From Cycas panzhihuaensis (lineage: Eukaryota; Cycadophyta), in the NCBI GenBank assembly GCA_023213395.1, contig CM041465.1, positions 238,831,741 to 238,895,740 on the forward strand: a stretch of DNA of 64,000 nt, in the 5' to 3' direction. Each line of letters starts with the position of its first letter. The first letter of the stretch is position 1. The notes beneath the pieces were generated by a model. That model made no database searches, had not been told where the DNA came from, and saw nothing but the letters and a program-made list of their open reading frames with translations. A program made the translations under genes and the position numbers. This document shows, in pieces, positions 10,757 to 20,385 of this stretch.

Positions 10757-13218
10757 TGTTTCTTGGCTTCCGGGAATGGATACGGAATCAACGACTCAAG
10801 TAAGTGTAGGTATGTTTCTCGCCTTATCATCGCTTTTATTTGATGAGTGTTTGCTTGCATGTCTGCATGTGTGTGGCTTTGTAGGTGACTTTGTCTTCAT
10901 CTACACTTATTTTAGCCTATGATGACTATAACAGGGGCACACTCCCAGCAAGTGTGGCACCCTGGTGGCCACTCCACTTCCCACATCTACCCTCCTCGCT
11001 CCAAGATCCACTCGTTTTATGCCACCTCCACCCGTATGATGACCCGTCATTGTTTGGTTGACTTGCCACACTGTTTGAGCCCTACTTTTACACTTTTGGA
11101 CCCGTTTGTTGGCTTGTGTACCCCGAGGTGGGTGTCTTAGCCCCCTATTGGCTCTTTTTGTCATCTGCCCCTAGCCTAGGCTGGCTAGCCAGGCCTATTT
11201 TTGCCTCTGGGTTGATACCGCCGAGATTTTTGCGGTAACACCGGTATATCCGTGGTACCGCGGATTTTGCAGCGGTATGACTGTTCCTACTTGTTTTTAA
11301 AAATCTATCATGGCAATTTCGCATTTACTGCGAAACTGCCACATGTCTCACAACTTAACTCGCTCCCAACCGTGCCCTAATCACTCGCTTTAGGGTTTGA
11401 GTTGGGTACTTAAGGCTTGATCTACTCATTTTTGAAAACTTTTGGCTCACTTTTGGATTGCTCCTAAAGGAAACCACACTGTGCTCTGCTCTTCTCTGTC
11501 GCCCTGCTGCTACCAAAGGACCTGCATCTCTCCTACAGTGCCTAGCTCTCCTTCGGTGTGGCTAGGACATCTTCCCAACCCCTCACACAGCTTGGAGAGG
11601 GCCCCTTGGAGAGATTTCAGTAGATTCTCACCCCGGGCAGTCTTCAAGTATTCCAAGTGCAGGTGTTCTCCTTCCAACTTCGCTAGCAGGGTCCACCAAG
11701 GGTGCAGGTATTGGGAAGGAGATGGGTGGATTCCGCACCACCTTCCACGCTCCCCAAGTGGCTTTAAGCCCCCTAAATCTTCCCTCTTGCCTCGTGCTAT
11801 CCTTGGCACTCAAAAGGGGGTTTGTTGGCCCTCTCTTAGTCGTTGAAATCAGCGCTGTCACACGTTGCAGCGCTGGTTTGAGGACTTAGGCTTAGGTCCG
11901 GGTAACTTATGTAAGTCCTGACCACTTGTTCTTGTCTAACTCTTTTCCCGGAAGTCTGGTTTGCTCTCCATAGCACCGCGATTTTCCGTAGGTCTTCTTT
12001 GGCTCCTTTTCACCCCCTTGTTACTATTTCCAGCCATCTCTCTTGGCCTTGCCCTCGCTGCCTTATGTCTTTTGGGGGGAGGTTAGGGTGTTCTTTGCAG
12101 GAGGTGGGCCACTCTGAGGCTTACCGGTTACCTTCCCTTCACTTCGATTACCCTTTTTCATATATTCATCATTGTGTTGGTGCTAACATATACGTGTTTG
12201 AATTCATATTTGTATTACATAGACATGTATTGTTAGGATCTCGTCATTGCATGTTAGTACCCTTTCTCCGAAAAGGGGGAGGTCACCGTTGCTTGCAGGT
12301 GCTTGGAGAGCGCAAAAGGTATTTTCCACTTGTTCCATTCCCAGTTAGTGCTCCTACACATGTTGTACTTTCATACTTCTTTAGTCACTAGTATTTGGTT
12401 CCTTTCTTCCCTTGGTATTGTACTTTAGTATTTTTCTGGGGAAGGTAAGGGAGCCCCTCTTTCCAATCCGTCGCAACGCTTCGCACTCGACGCACCTCGT
12501 GGAGTAGTTCGGTGTCCCTCAAGAGGGCCTTCATCACACACGCCTCCAGTCTAGGTGCATGCCTCACTCCACCCTACCACTCTTTCCTTTTGAATTACCC
12601 TTAGTAATTAAGTCATCGGAGATCAAAAGGGAAACTTAACTTTGCTTTTGGTTTACGCTTTATTTGTTTTATTGCATGCATTTCTGCCACCCATAGGAAT
12701 AGTTCATAGGAACCACTCCTTTTCACCTTTCCTCTCTGTCTTAGCCGTGCGAGCTTCTTGCCCTCCATATTACTCGTATTGCCTGGTTAGTTTGCTTAGA
12801 CATACCTTGACCCATCTTCTTGGATCATTCCTCTTGCTTTCATTTAGTTCCCCGCCTCACCAGATAACCAAAGTGACCCCATCTATAAGCCAGCCATTTG
12901 CCTATCCTTCTTCGTTTCCCGTTGCTTAAGGGAAACCCTTGAAGGCTCCTCCCCTTTCCCTTCCAGCCATCTAAGGGTGGGAGGATCCTTCCCTTAGGTC
13001 AACCCAGGCTAACCCTACGCCTCCTCACCCTTTGTTCGAAGTGGTGGAGGATCACCATTTGGTTGCCACATTCCATTGTAGGTCCCGAACTCACGCTCCG
13101 GTGCATAGGGCGCCCTGCATGGTAATTACCCTACTTATAAGTCTCTTTCTCGATCCCATTATCACCCGCTCTTACCACACCTATTTAGTTAGGTAGCTAT
13201 CCCGTAGACACGCGTCCA
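10757..13218 (+). repeat. E2 5' LTR
   Basis: It starts TGTTTC and ends TCCA, one base before the PBS. Against the E2 3' LTR and E1, a block of about 260 bp is replaced by about 22 bp at 11694-11715. The core promoter area around 11390-11412 has TTTAGGGTTTGAGTTGGGTA followed by a weak TATA-like TACTTAA. A splice-donor-like GTAAGTG lies at about 10800. Frames up to 181 codons nearby do not match between the two LTRs, so none is called a gene. Confidence 0.9.
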
Positions 13219-13219
13219 C

Positions 13220-13238
13220 TAGCGACCATACTGGGGAC
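13220..13238 (+). promoter_or_regulatory. E2 primer binding site (Arg type)
   Basis: TAGCGACCATACTGGGGAC lies one base after the LTR end. Its second base differs from the TGG expected opposite a tRNA CCA end (G to A). The 13239-13391 leader holds nothing recognisable. Confidence 0.75.
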
Positions 13239-13391
13239 TACCAGTAAGAGAGCTAGTTTCCACTCTCTTCTGTTGGTTTTGCTACCTTTTTGTGATCCTT
13301 TTATACTTATTTCGATCTCTATGTTGGGCAGCCCCCAACGCATGTGCCTTACCACCCTCTCTTTTTCCCTAACACTGTTAGTTGATCTTGC

Positions 13392-15620
13392 ATGCGACCC
13401 TTCTCTCGTCGCTTGCGTAGCCTACCTCCATTGTTAGAAGACCCCAAGTATCACCCTCTTCCTTTATCAGATTCTGATCTGACTATGGAGGGATACTCTT
13501 CTGATTGGGCCTACCACACTTCAACGTTAGAAACCCATGCTTTTCCTTCCTCTATTCCCGAGTCCACCCAAGAGGGTGATGAACCCCTTTACTACCCAAG
13601 TGACCAACATCTCTCGCTCGATGTCCATCCCTCTACCCATGCCGTAGAAGGATCCGCTCCTCTTGAGACTTGCCACGTAATCTGTGACTCTTATGAGGAG
13701 CATCCCGAGGGACCTACCTTGTTCGAGTTCCCAATTACCTCTTACGAGTATGTAGGAACCCCTCCTATCGACGTAGTTGAAGCTCTCAACGAGTGTCGCC
13801 ATGCAGCACGCTTCCAACCGCATCCTGGATGGCTTGAGGGTGCTCTTTGGGGAGGAGCCTCTTCTTCTTCTGCTCCTCCCCCGCATGCCTCATCCTCATC
13901 TACTCTTCCTTTGACAACGAATCCCTCGAGGTCCTAGTGTTTCAGGATCTCCCCGTGGTGTGTCTTTCCTTCAATTGAAGGTTAGCATACCCGTCCCTAA
14001 CCAAACCAATGTGCCATCCCCTAATGTAGCACATACTGTTCCTAGTAGGCCTGTCGGTCCTACTAGCCTTTCGATTACTAGTCATCTGGGACCCGCTCCC
14101 ACACACTCTCAAAACCAACACGTAGGTGCTTCCTTCTATGTTCCCCCAGGGTACACTTCTCAACCTTGGGGGCAGGGTAGAGGAAGCCGTCTCCCGGTTT
14201 ATGGGCTGGATCCGCTACACCCATATGGGGTCGCCCCACCTACGGGTGGCCCATATGGGCAAAACCCGGTTCCACATCCATCTTGTCCGTCGTCCAATGC
14301 AATTCCATTTGTTGTGCCTTTGCAAGGGAACCCGACTCCCTTCTAAGGCACCTACCCCCATGCCTCTTCTCAGTAAGGGGTATTTCCTCAAGGAGGGATG
14401 GGTGTTCCACCCCCATCCGCTCCTTGTTCATTACCTACTACGACATTCGTTGACCCTACGGTCCAGGCAAGGGTACGCCCCTTCATGGACTTTAGGTCAA
14501 CACGTCTATCCATCGAGGCATTAAGAACCAATCTACTGCCTCATCCCCCTGAAGTTCCTAGATTCGACGGAACTTCGTCGCAAGACCTGGCGGAATATGT
14601 GCGTAGTTTTTCTATGGCATGCATCGTTTGCTAGGCTTACGACCACATTTTAATGAAATTATTCCCGCGATCCTTGTAGGGTGACGCCCTCAAGTGGTTC
14701 TCTAGTCTCCACCGCCCATTCTATCCATTCATTCCAGCAATTGGTGGATGAGTTCATCAACTATTTTGATGTAGCCCATCCATTCGAGAGCGGAATGAAG
14801 TCGCTTCTTTTGCTCAAACAAGGTCACAATGAAATGAACCGTGACTTTGTGCGGCGATTGCATGACTTGCTTCACTCCACTAAGGCAATATTGCCTGAGG
14901 AGTTGAAGTGAGACCTTTTCGTCAATGCACTTCGTTCTGAAGTACATGTGGAAGTCCTCAAGATGGGGGTGACCACATGCGACTCTGCGATCACCAAGTG
15001 TTTAGCGTTGGAGGCTATTGAGATCCAAGCTGGTCTCAAGAAGCCTCTTAAGCCCTCACAGCGCCATGAGGCACCACCCCCAACCAAGGATACCAAACCT
15101 TCATAACCTACCCAGTCTTCCTCTCATCCGACTGAGAGGTCTTTAGACCCTCTCACATCAGCCATACGCTCGTTCGAGCGTACGATGAAGGAACTCAAGC
15201 TTCAAGCTCCTTCATCCCCTACATCCAATAAATAAGTCCAACAAACAACCCAAGCTCCTCTCCCTATGAATGGAAATGCCTAGTCCTCTCAAGCGAGAAG
15301 GTCAGACCCTCCGCTTAAGAAGAAATGGTGCTCCATTCATGGGGAGTGCTTTCACAATGATTCGTGTTGTAGGGCCCAGCATCCTAAGGATGCCCCTTGA
15401 CGCGACTCTTCCCCCAAACGGGCCCCAAGGCCTAATTTGGACTAACCAGTTCGCAAGGATCCATTCCTTAAACATGGGGAACGTGATCGCAACACCCAAA
15501 CTAAGAGTAACCGAAACTGAGGAAGATCACCTGATCCCCGTCCTTCCCGTGACAAAGGGAAGGGTGCCCAGAACTCGTCTTCCTCCTCTCGTTCTCCTAG
15601 CCATCACACCCTGTCACCTT
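13392..15620 (+). pseudogene. gag: E2 gag (frameshifted)
   Basis: It starts at ATG 13392 (MRPFSRRLRSLPPLLEDPK) and is open for 181 codons. It then runs in other frames through a proline/glycine-rich part (13960-14346), a capsid-like part (14681-15096, with FQQLVDEFINYFDVAHPFES and LLLKQGHNEMNRDFVRRLH) and a zinc-knuckle-like motif near 15320-15400 (KWCSIHGECFHNDSCC). It forms the particle that packages element RNA. Several frameshifts and stops break it. It is the best-preserved gag N-terminus in the window and served as reference for the other copies. Confidence 0.8.
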
Positions 15621-15959
15621 TATGACCCCAAAATAAGGGGAAGAAGGGGATCCAGTTGCTTGAAGCGACTCCTTCCTATGCCCTTATGCGATCTCAAGCT
15701 GCCAAGGAAGCAGCAGGAGCTTCTTGCTCTTCCCCTCCTTCTGACCCTCTTCCAGAGAACCTTCCTTTGGAAATACCTCTCTTTCCCAAGGCTATTCCTG
15801 TATGCCCAGGGCGTTACAATTTTTGAAGGGCACTTACCCAGCCTACTGCGAAGGGTAAGCCCTTCTCCATCGTGGATGGGCTTCATACTGTCATTGCAGG
15901 AATGTCCTTGATGGACATTTTGAGGAGCTGTCCCAAGCAGCGGGCCCTCCTCCTGGAAG

Positions 15960-16450
15960 CTTTAGGATAGAGTGATGTGCCTGCCCACACTTTGGGCATC
16001 ACCCAAGGTTATGGACCCGTTATCTCATTTGATCCTAAGGATCTTCCTCCCGCCAGTGAAAAGGAACGTCAGTGGAACTTCCCATTCACTATCACTATCG
16101 ATACACCTGATTGTACCCTTCGAAGGACTGTTGTCGACAATGGTTCTTCCGTCAATGCCATGCCCTTGCGTGTCATGCAAGAGCTTGGTATCTCCACCTT
16201 GGAACTTGTTCCCTAGCAATGCCAAGGTTATGACAGTAGCGAGAAGACCCCTTTGGGATCCGTCGTAATTCCACTCACCCTTGAAGGTAAGATCATTCTT
16301 GCCGATGTTGTAGTCCTCGACGTTGACGTTGACTACAACCTCCTTCTAGGTCATCCATGGCTCGACCAAATGGGAGTCGTGTGCTCAACTCTTTCGGGAC
16401 AACTTAAATTTGTCTATGATGGACGGATGAGAGTGATTCCCCGCGAACGC
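15960..16450 (+). pseudogene. E2 aspartic protease (one in-frame stop)
   Basis: The active-site stretch TVVDNGSSVNAMPLRVMQEL reads openly at 16130-16190, and ADVVVLDVDVDYNLLLGHPW follows at 16290-16370. A TAG at about 16214-16216 and a change of frame separate the halves. The D-N-G-S motif replaces D-T/S-G, as is common in Tat elements. The domain would process gag-pol. The C-terminal half is part of a 315-codon open frame (16253-17200) that runs on into the linker. Confidence 0.8.
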
Positions 16451-17154
16451 CCATTTACCAAACAAACTCATTCCACTAGTTCGGCAAACCCAGGTCCTTC
16501 CACGCATGCCTCGACTTGCTCTATTGGTATACCTAACCCATCTGAAGAAGATCCCGCGTATTCTTTCCCTAGTCTCACGTGGTTCGCCTCTATTGGCATT
16601 GGGAGTTACAGGTACCTTGCTTTGTTTAGTGACGATGAGTCACACGACAAAGGTGAGGATTGCCTTCATCCTATCTCTTTCCTCTGCGCTAGTAGATCAC
16701 ACTCGTCTCACTCCAGATCCCCATCTAGAATCTCTCTCGTTGGTGAGGCTAGCTATTCATGTGTGTCACACATCATCGCTCGTGTTGACCCACCCATCGT
16801 CAGTTCTTCTTCTTCATTACCCCCCATAGGTAATGGCTTAGAAGAATTGCCTTTCGCTCCTTCTAAGGAGCCTCTTCTTGGCTTTCCTTCAGAATCCCGT
16901 GAGGAAGTTGAGCAACCCGACGACCATCAGAGTCCCATTGCTTTTACTCCCTCCAGTGCTTCCTCTACTCGAAGTAAGGTTATCCATGGGGTGGATTACT
17001 TCGAGGATGACGAAGCCCTGCTTGAGCATTGGCGGGTTTTGTGCCCAACTTGCCTTCTGGTCACCACAGGCTTGGTCACCAGAAGATCCTCGCGATCGGA
17101 TCCACACTTGTCGATCCGATCTCATCTCCTATTCCTCCTCCTCCTATTGACCTT
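16451..17154 (+). pseudogene. E2 protease-RT linker
   Basis: This open stretch follows the protease and is rich in Ser, Pro and acidic residues. It shares the block STRSKVIHGVDYFEDDEA with E1 and E3. No enzyme motif is visible. It is open to 17200 in the protease frame and then moves to the 17029-17301 frame. The length resembles the E3 linker. Confidence 0.65.
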
Positions 17155-17625
17155 GCCTCTCTCCACTTCGAGGAGGGTAATGCCATGTGCATGGGGGTGA
17201 CCCAAGACATAGTCTTAGCCCTGGGCAAGGTCATTAAGGTCGGGTTGGAATGTTCCCCTGATGAGATAAGGGAGTATTCCCTTCTATTCCAGGAATTCTG
17301 AGACGTGTTTGCATGGGATTATGCTGACATGAAGGGAATTGACCCCTCCATTATCACTCATAACCTCACCACCATTCCTGGCGCTCTATGTGCGTAAGCG
17401 TCCTTCACTCGAGCTCTCGGTGGCGTCAAGATGGAGGTTGAGAAGCTTCTGGACGCTGGGCTTATTACTTCCATTGATCGCTTGACCAAGTTCAAACCCC
17501 GATGGGTTGGTCCTTTCATCATTATTGAATCCATCGATAATGGTGCCTATGGGATAGCCACCCTAGAAGGGCTTGAATTCGAGAAAGCTGTTAATGGGAA
17601 ATTCCTTAAGAAGTTTTATGCGTGA
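17155..17625 (+). pseudogene. E2 RT start fused to integrase end
   Basis: Residues normally just before RT (CMGVTQDIVLALGKVIKVGL, then EVEKLLDAGLITSID) run straight into the integrase C-terminus (RLTKFKPRWVGPFIIIESID), in frame, to the normal end GKFLKKFYA at 17625. The join lies at about 17475-17478. In E3 the matching points are about 28293 and 25938, so about 2.35 kb holding RT, RNase H and the integrase core is gone. Only a base or two of shared sequence is seen at the join. The product could not act as polymerase or integrase. Confidence 0.85.
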
Positions 17626-18299
17626 TCTTTCAGCGATCTCTTCGCCCTGCTCTGAAATGAGCCTAAACTACCATCTTAGGTTGCCCCCTTTCTTCCCAAC
17701 CATGGGTAGAATGGCAATCTAAGATGGATCCTTCTCCTTGTTTCCAGTTCCTTCCGCAGAACCCACGTTCCCGTACCCTCTCGGGAACTTTTATCGTCTT
17801 GCTTGGGCATTCCCCAATCGGGAAGACACTTGGGAGCATCGTCGCTCCTCTTTCCTGTCTGTCATTTCCTTCGCATATTCTGCTATGCTCTTCCGCAGAC
17901 GTGTATGCTGCTCTATCCTCTAACCTCACACCCCTCTGTCGTCTCCACTCATGACGTGTGTGTGCGCTTCTGTTAGACATATAGCCATACATGGAAGGAA
18001 ACATGTGCATCATACAATAAAATATTCATAACATAAAATATCTAGAGCGTAACATTTACAACATACAAAATAAACATACATGTCATCCACACATGATATA
18101 TCATACATAGCATCTCATATCCAAATGGGGTTTCAATTACCCTATATATATATATGCATCCAAAAATCATGTCACATCATACATCTGGGAAGCTGGTGTC
18201 CTTGCAGGGGGGGTACAATCATATGATCCTATATATGACCCCCTAGAGGCCCGTGCTTTCCCTTATCAAAATCATATGTACATATCCTACTCTACTGCT
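17626..18299. other. E2 region between integrase end and antisense frame
   Basis: A decayed stretch matches the area after the E3 integrase (25430-25789). An AT-rich part with TATATATATA at about 18150 may hold the 3' end of the antisense unit. No gene is seen. Confidence 0.5.
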
Positions 18300-18496
18300 G
18301 CCTCACGGGTACCATCTCCTGGTCTCTGTGATCCCTCTCCTAGGGACCACATGCCTCCGAGGCTCCTCTTGGGCCTCCGCGAGCTGCCCGCCTCACTCTC
18401 CTCGTCTCGCAGTCATCTCAGGGTCATCGCTGCCGTGTGGGTATGCGTCTTGCTCTGGCTCGACCTCGACACCATCTGCACTACCAGCTGATCGTA

Positions 18497-18937
18497 TCAG
18501 GCCTGGATACAATCCCTCTCTCCTCGGAGTGCTTCCTCCGTCACCCTGAGATGCTCTGTGAGTACCGCTAGTTGGGTCCTGCTCTCAGCATCTCCGCCTG
18601 CACTGCCCTGTGCCTCTAGAGCCTCCACCCATCTGCGTAGCTCGTCTCTCTCGTGCCTCCCATCATCCCTCTCCTGCTGCAGCCATCCCCGGGATGTCGC
18701 GTGCTGTTGGGACTCTACAGCCCATATGTCTCTTGCCCTCACCAACAGGGTGAATGCCTTTATGTGGGCACCTGCCGCTCTAGGCTCATCTCCTGCCTGG
18801 ATAGGCGGTTGCCCCTCTGCATATATGTGAGGGAATATCTCCCTCACCATAGCCTCTATCAGTCTCTGAATCTTCGCTGCACCTGCCAAGATAACATGCC
18901 ATGTGTTAGTATACATCTCACCACATACCATGATCAA
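18497..18937 (-). CDS. E2 antisense open frame (PMD-ORF C-terminal part)
   Basis: An open frame of 146 codons lies antisense to E2, between the integrase end and the extra RNase H. It matches the 3' part of the antisense frame in E3 (24560-24930): both share YAEGQPPI, RARDIWA, VEALEAQG-like and ERDCIQ blocks. It is highly charged (RGWLQQERDDGRHERDELRR) and likely coiled-coil. Weaker similarity continues to about 18300 downstream and to 19190 upstream, but the N-terminal PMD-like part present in E3 is missing. The start is the first ATG of the open frame and may lie inside a longer ancestral protein. Whether it is expressed is unknown. Confidence 0.5.
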   Translation of the reverse strand: MIMVCGEMYTNTWHVILAGAAKIQRLIEAMVREIFPHIYAEGQPPIQAGDEPRAAGAHIKAFTLLVRARDIWAVESQQHATSRGWLQQERDDGRHERDELRRWVEALEAQGSAGGDAESRTQLAVLTEHLRVTEEALRGERDCIQA

Positions 18938-19194
18938 ACCAAACCAAACATCTATCTGGATGCCAAACGACTCTGGAAAAGGTTAGGTCTCATTGCTATG
19001 GCCGCTGGCTCCTCTGGTCGTATGGCATCCTCCCCTCCTAGCTCTCCGCTAGTTGCGGGTGCCTCATCCTCTAGCACCTCCTCTGCCTGGGCCTCCCTCC
19101 TTGCAGGGGCCAGCTCAGCTATCATCCCTTTGTTTTCCTTTGCCTTCTGGCCCTGTCGACGATTGTGCTCTATTGATGCCCTTTCTGCCCTCCC
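18938..19194 (-). pseudogene. E2 antisense frame, upstream remnant
   Basis: The minus strand matches the Ala/Glu/Pro-rich middle of the E3 antisense frame (24290-24480; there AEEVPDEEAPAVGGEPG). Stops and shifts break it. Upstream of it the sequence jumps directly into the RNase H spacer, so the PMD-like part and its promoter are deleted in E2. Confidence 0.5.
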
Positions 19195-19578
19195 TTGCTA
19201 GGGCATTTATGGTGCCTTATTATCGCACTTTTGCCACGGCCCTTCTGCATCATTTTGCGTGCTACTCCCGTGCATGCCCAAGTTTATACTCGTTTGGCTC
19301 GTTTCGTCACCCTGGACTCATTTCCACAGCCCTTTCTCGCTCTTGGGATCCCCAAAGGGAATGCTCCCCCACCTGGGGACATGTTTCACTTTCTGAAGAG
19401 ACCTTTTGGAGCCCTAAGAGGCTTTTTTCTTTTGACCACTCTCTACCAGTGATCGGATTACTTGCTCTCGCCCTGGGTAACCTCATTGCTAAGTCCTCCT
19501 ACCCTTCACAGCCACTTTTTGCTTACCTTTCAAGTGTTGCTTTCATTATCTATTGAGTACCAGGATTTTGTGTCACCT

Positions 19579-19911
19579 ATGTCCATCTACATCTTTACCG
19601 ACGGCGAAAGCTGCGGTAATCCTAGACCTTCTGCCACTGCATGGATTCTCCGCAGCCCCTCTGGACACAATCTCCTCCACTCCAGGATCTTCCTCCCAGA
19701 GGCTACTAATAACGAAGCTAAATATATAGTTGTTATTAAGGCCCTTACTAATGCCCTATGTTTCCATTGCCAATCCATCGTTTTGCTTTGCGACTCTCAA
19801 GTTATGGTGTCTCATCTCACCCAAGTTTACCAGGTGCGATGCCCTCACTTGAGGACTCTTGCTTCTGCTACCAGATCTCTCCTGGCTCGCTTCTCTTCCG
19901 TCGATATCTAG
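19579..19911 (+). pseudogene. E2 extra (Tat-type) RNase H, open frame
   Basis: This second RNase H is open from ATG 19579 to the stop at 19911, and the open frame extends upstream to 19462. Motif 1 is IFTDGESCGNPRPSA with the catalytic Asp. Motif 2 reads NNEAKYIVV, where the catalytic Glu seen in E3 and E5 (VEY) is Lys, a G-to-A change. Motif 3 is LLCDSQVMVSHL with Asp. It is known in Tat elements as an archaeal-like RNase H, thought to help remove RNA during replication. Although open, the lost Glu should abolish catalysis. Confidence 0.8.
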
Positions 19912-20385
19912 CATATCCCTTGGGCCCTCAACGCTGAGGCATATAGTCTTGTTCGCCTCATCCTTGAGCGATGCCTCCCTCTTCTTCTTGGTAGTCCACA
20001 GGGCTTGTCTGGCCTTCCTATCGCCCAAGCCCTAGGTCGTCTTACACTTTGCTTTGTGACCTATTCACACCTCCGAAACCTGGCTACTAATGAGGTAAAA
20101 CTATGGTGCCTACCCTTTACTTACTCTTTACTTGATTATGCATACTCTTCTGCATCTTTTATGGTGGGGGCAACCCCCTCACCTTTCTCATTTTTCTAGT
20201 CGGTTCCCAGGTGGCTCATAGGCAACCCCTATGTTGTCTCCACTGATGCTTTCGTATCCACGCATTCCGCCATGACGCTTGCCGGTGCCCTTGCCTACTG
20301 TTATGATCTTGATTGACATATCTATATACACATGTTCTACTGACAGTTGTGTTGCCAGCATTCGCCATCGCACCAGGCTTTCATT
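19912..20385 (+). other. E2 spacer before the 3' LTR; polypurine tract deleted
   Basis: It matches 9048-9489 of E3 in reverse up to GCACCAGGCTT at 20380. The polypurine tract and the first 84 bases of the LTR, both expected here, are absent. Confidence 0.7.

Noticed and set aside
11442-11846. 134-codon open frame in the E2 5' LTR
   Set aside because: The E2 3' LTR has no matching frame of that length because of the block difference, and no motif is seen. It is a chance frame in an LTR.
12642-12929. 95-codon frame near the end of the E2 5' LTR
   Set aside because: The matching part of the 3' LTR is open only in part and differs in frame. No domain is present.
18883-18928. Possible intron in the E2 antisense unit (GTATGT...TTGGCAG)
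   Set aside because: The ends look like splice sites, but 46 bp is too short for a typical plant intron. It may be a remnant, so I do not call it.
18653-19201. 182-codon plus-strand frame in E2
   Set aside because: It is the opposite strand of the antisense frame that is shared with E3. The residues on this strand are not conserved in E3.
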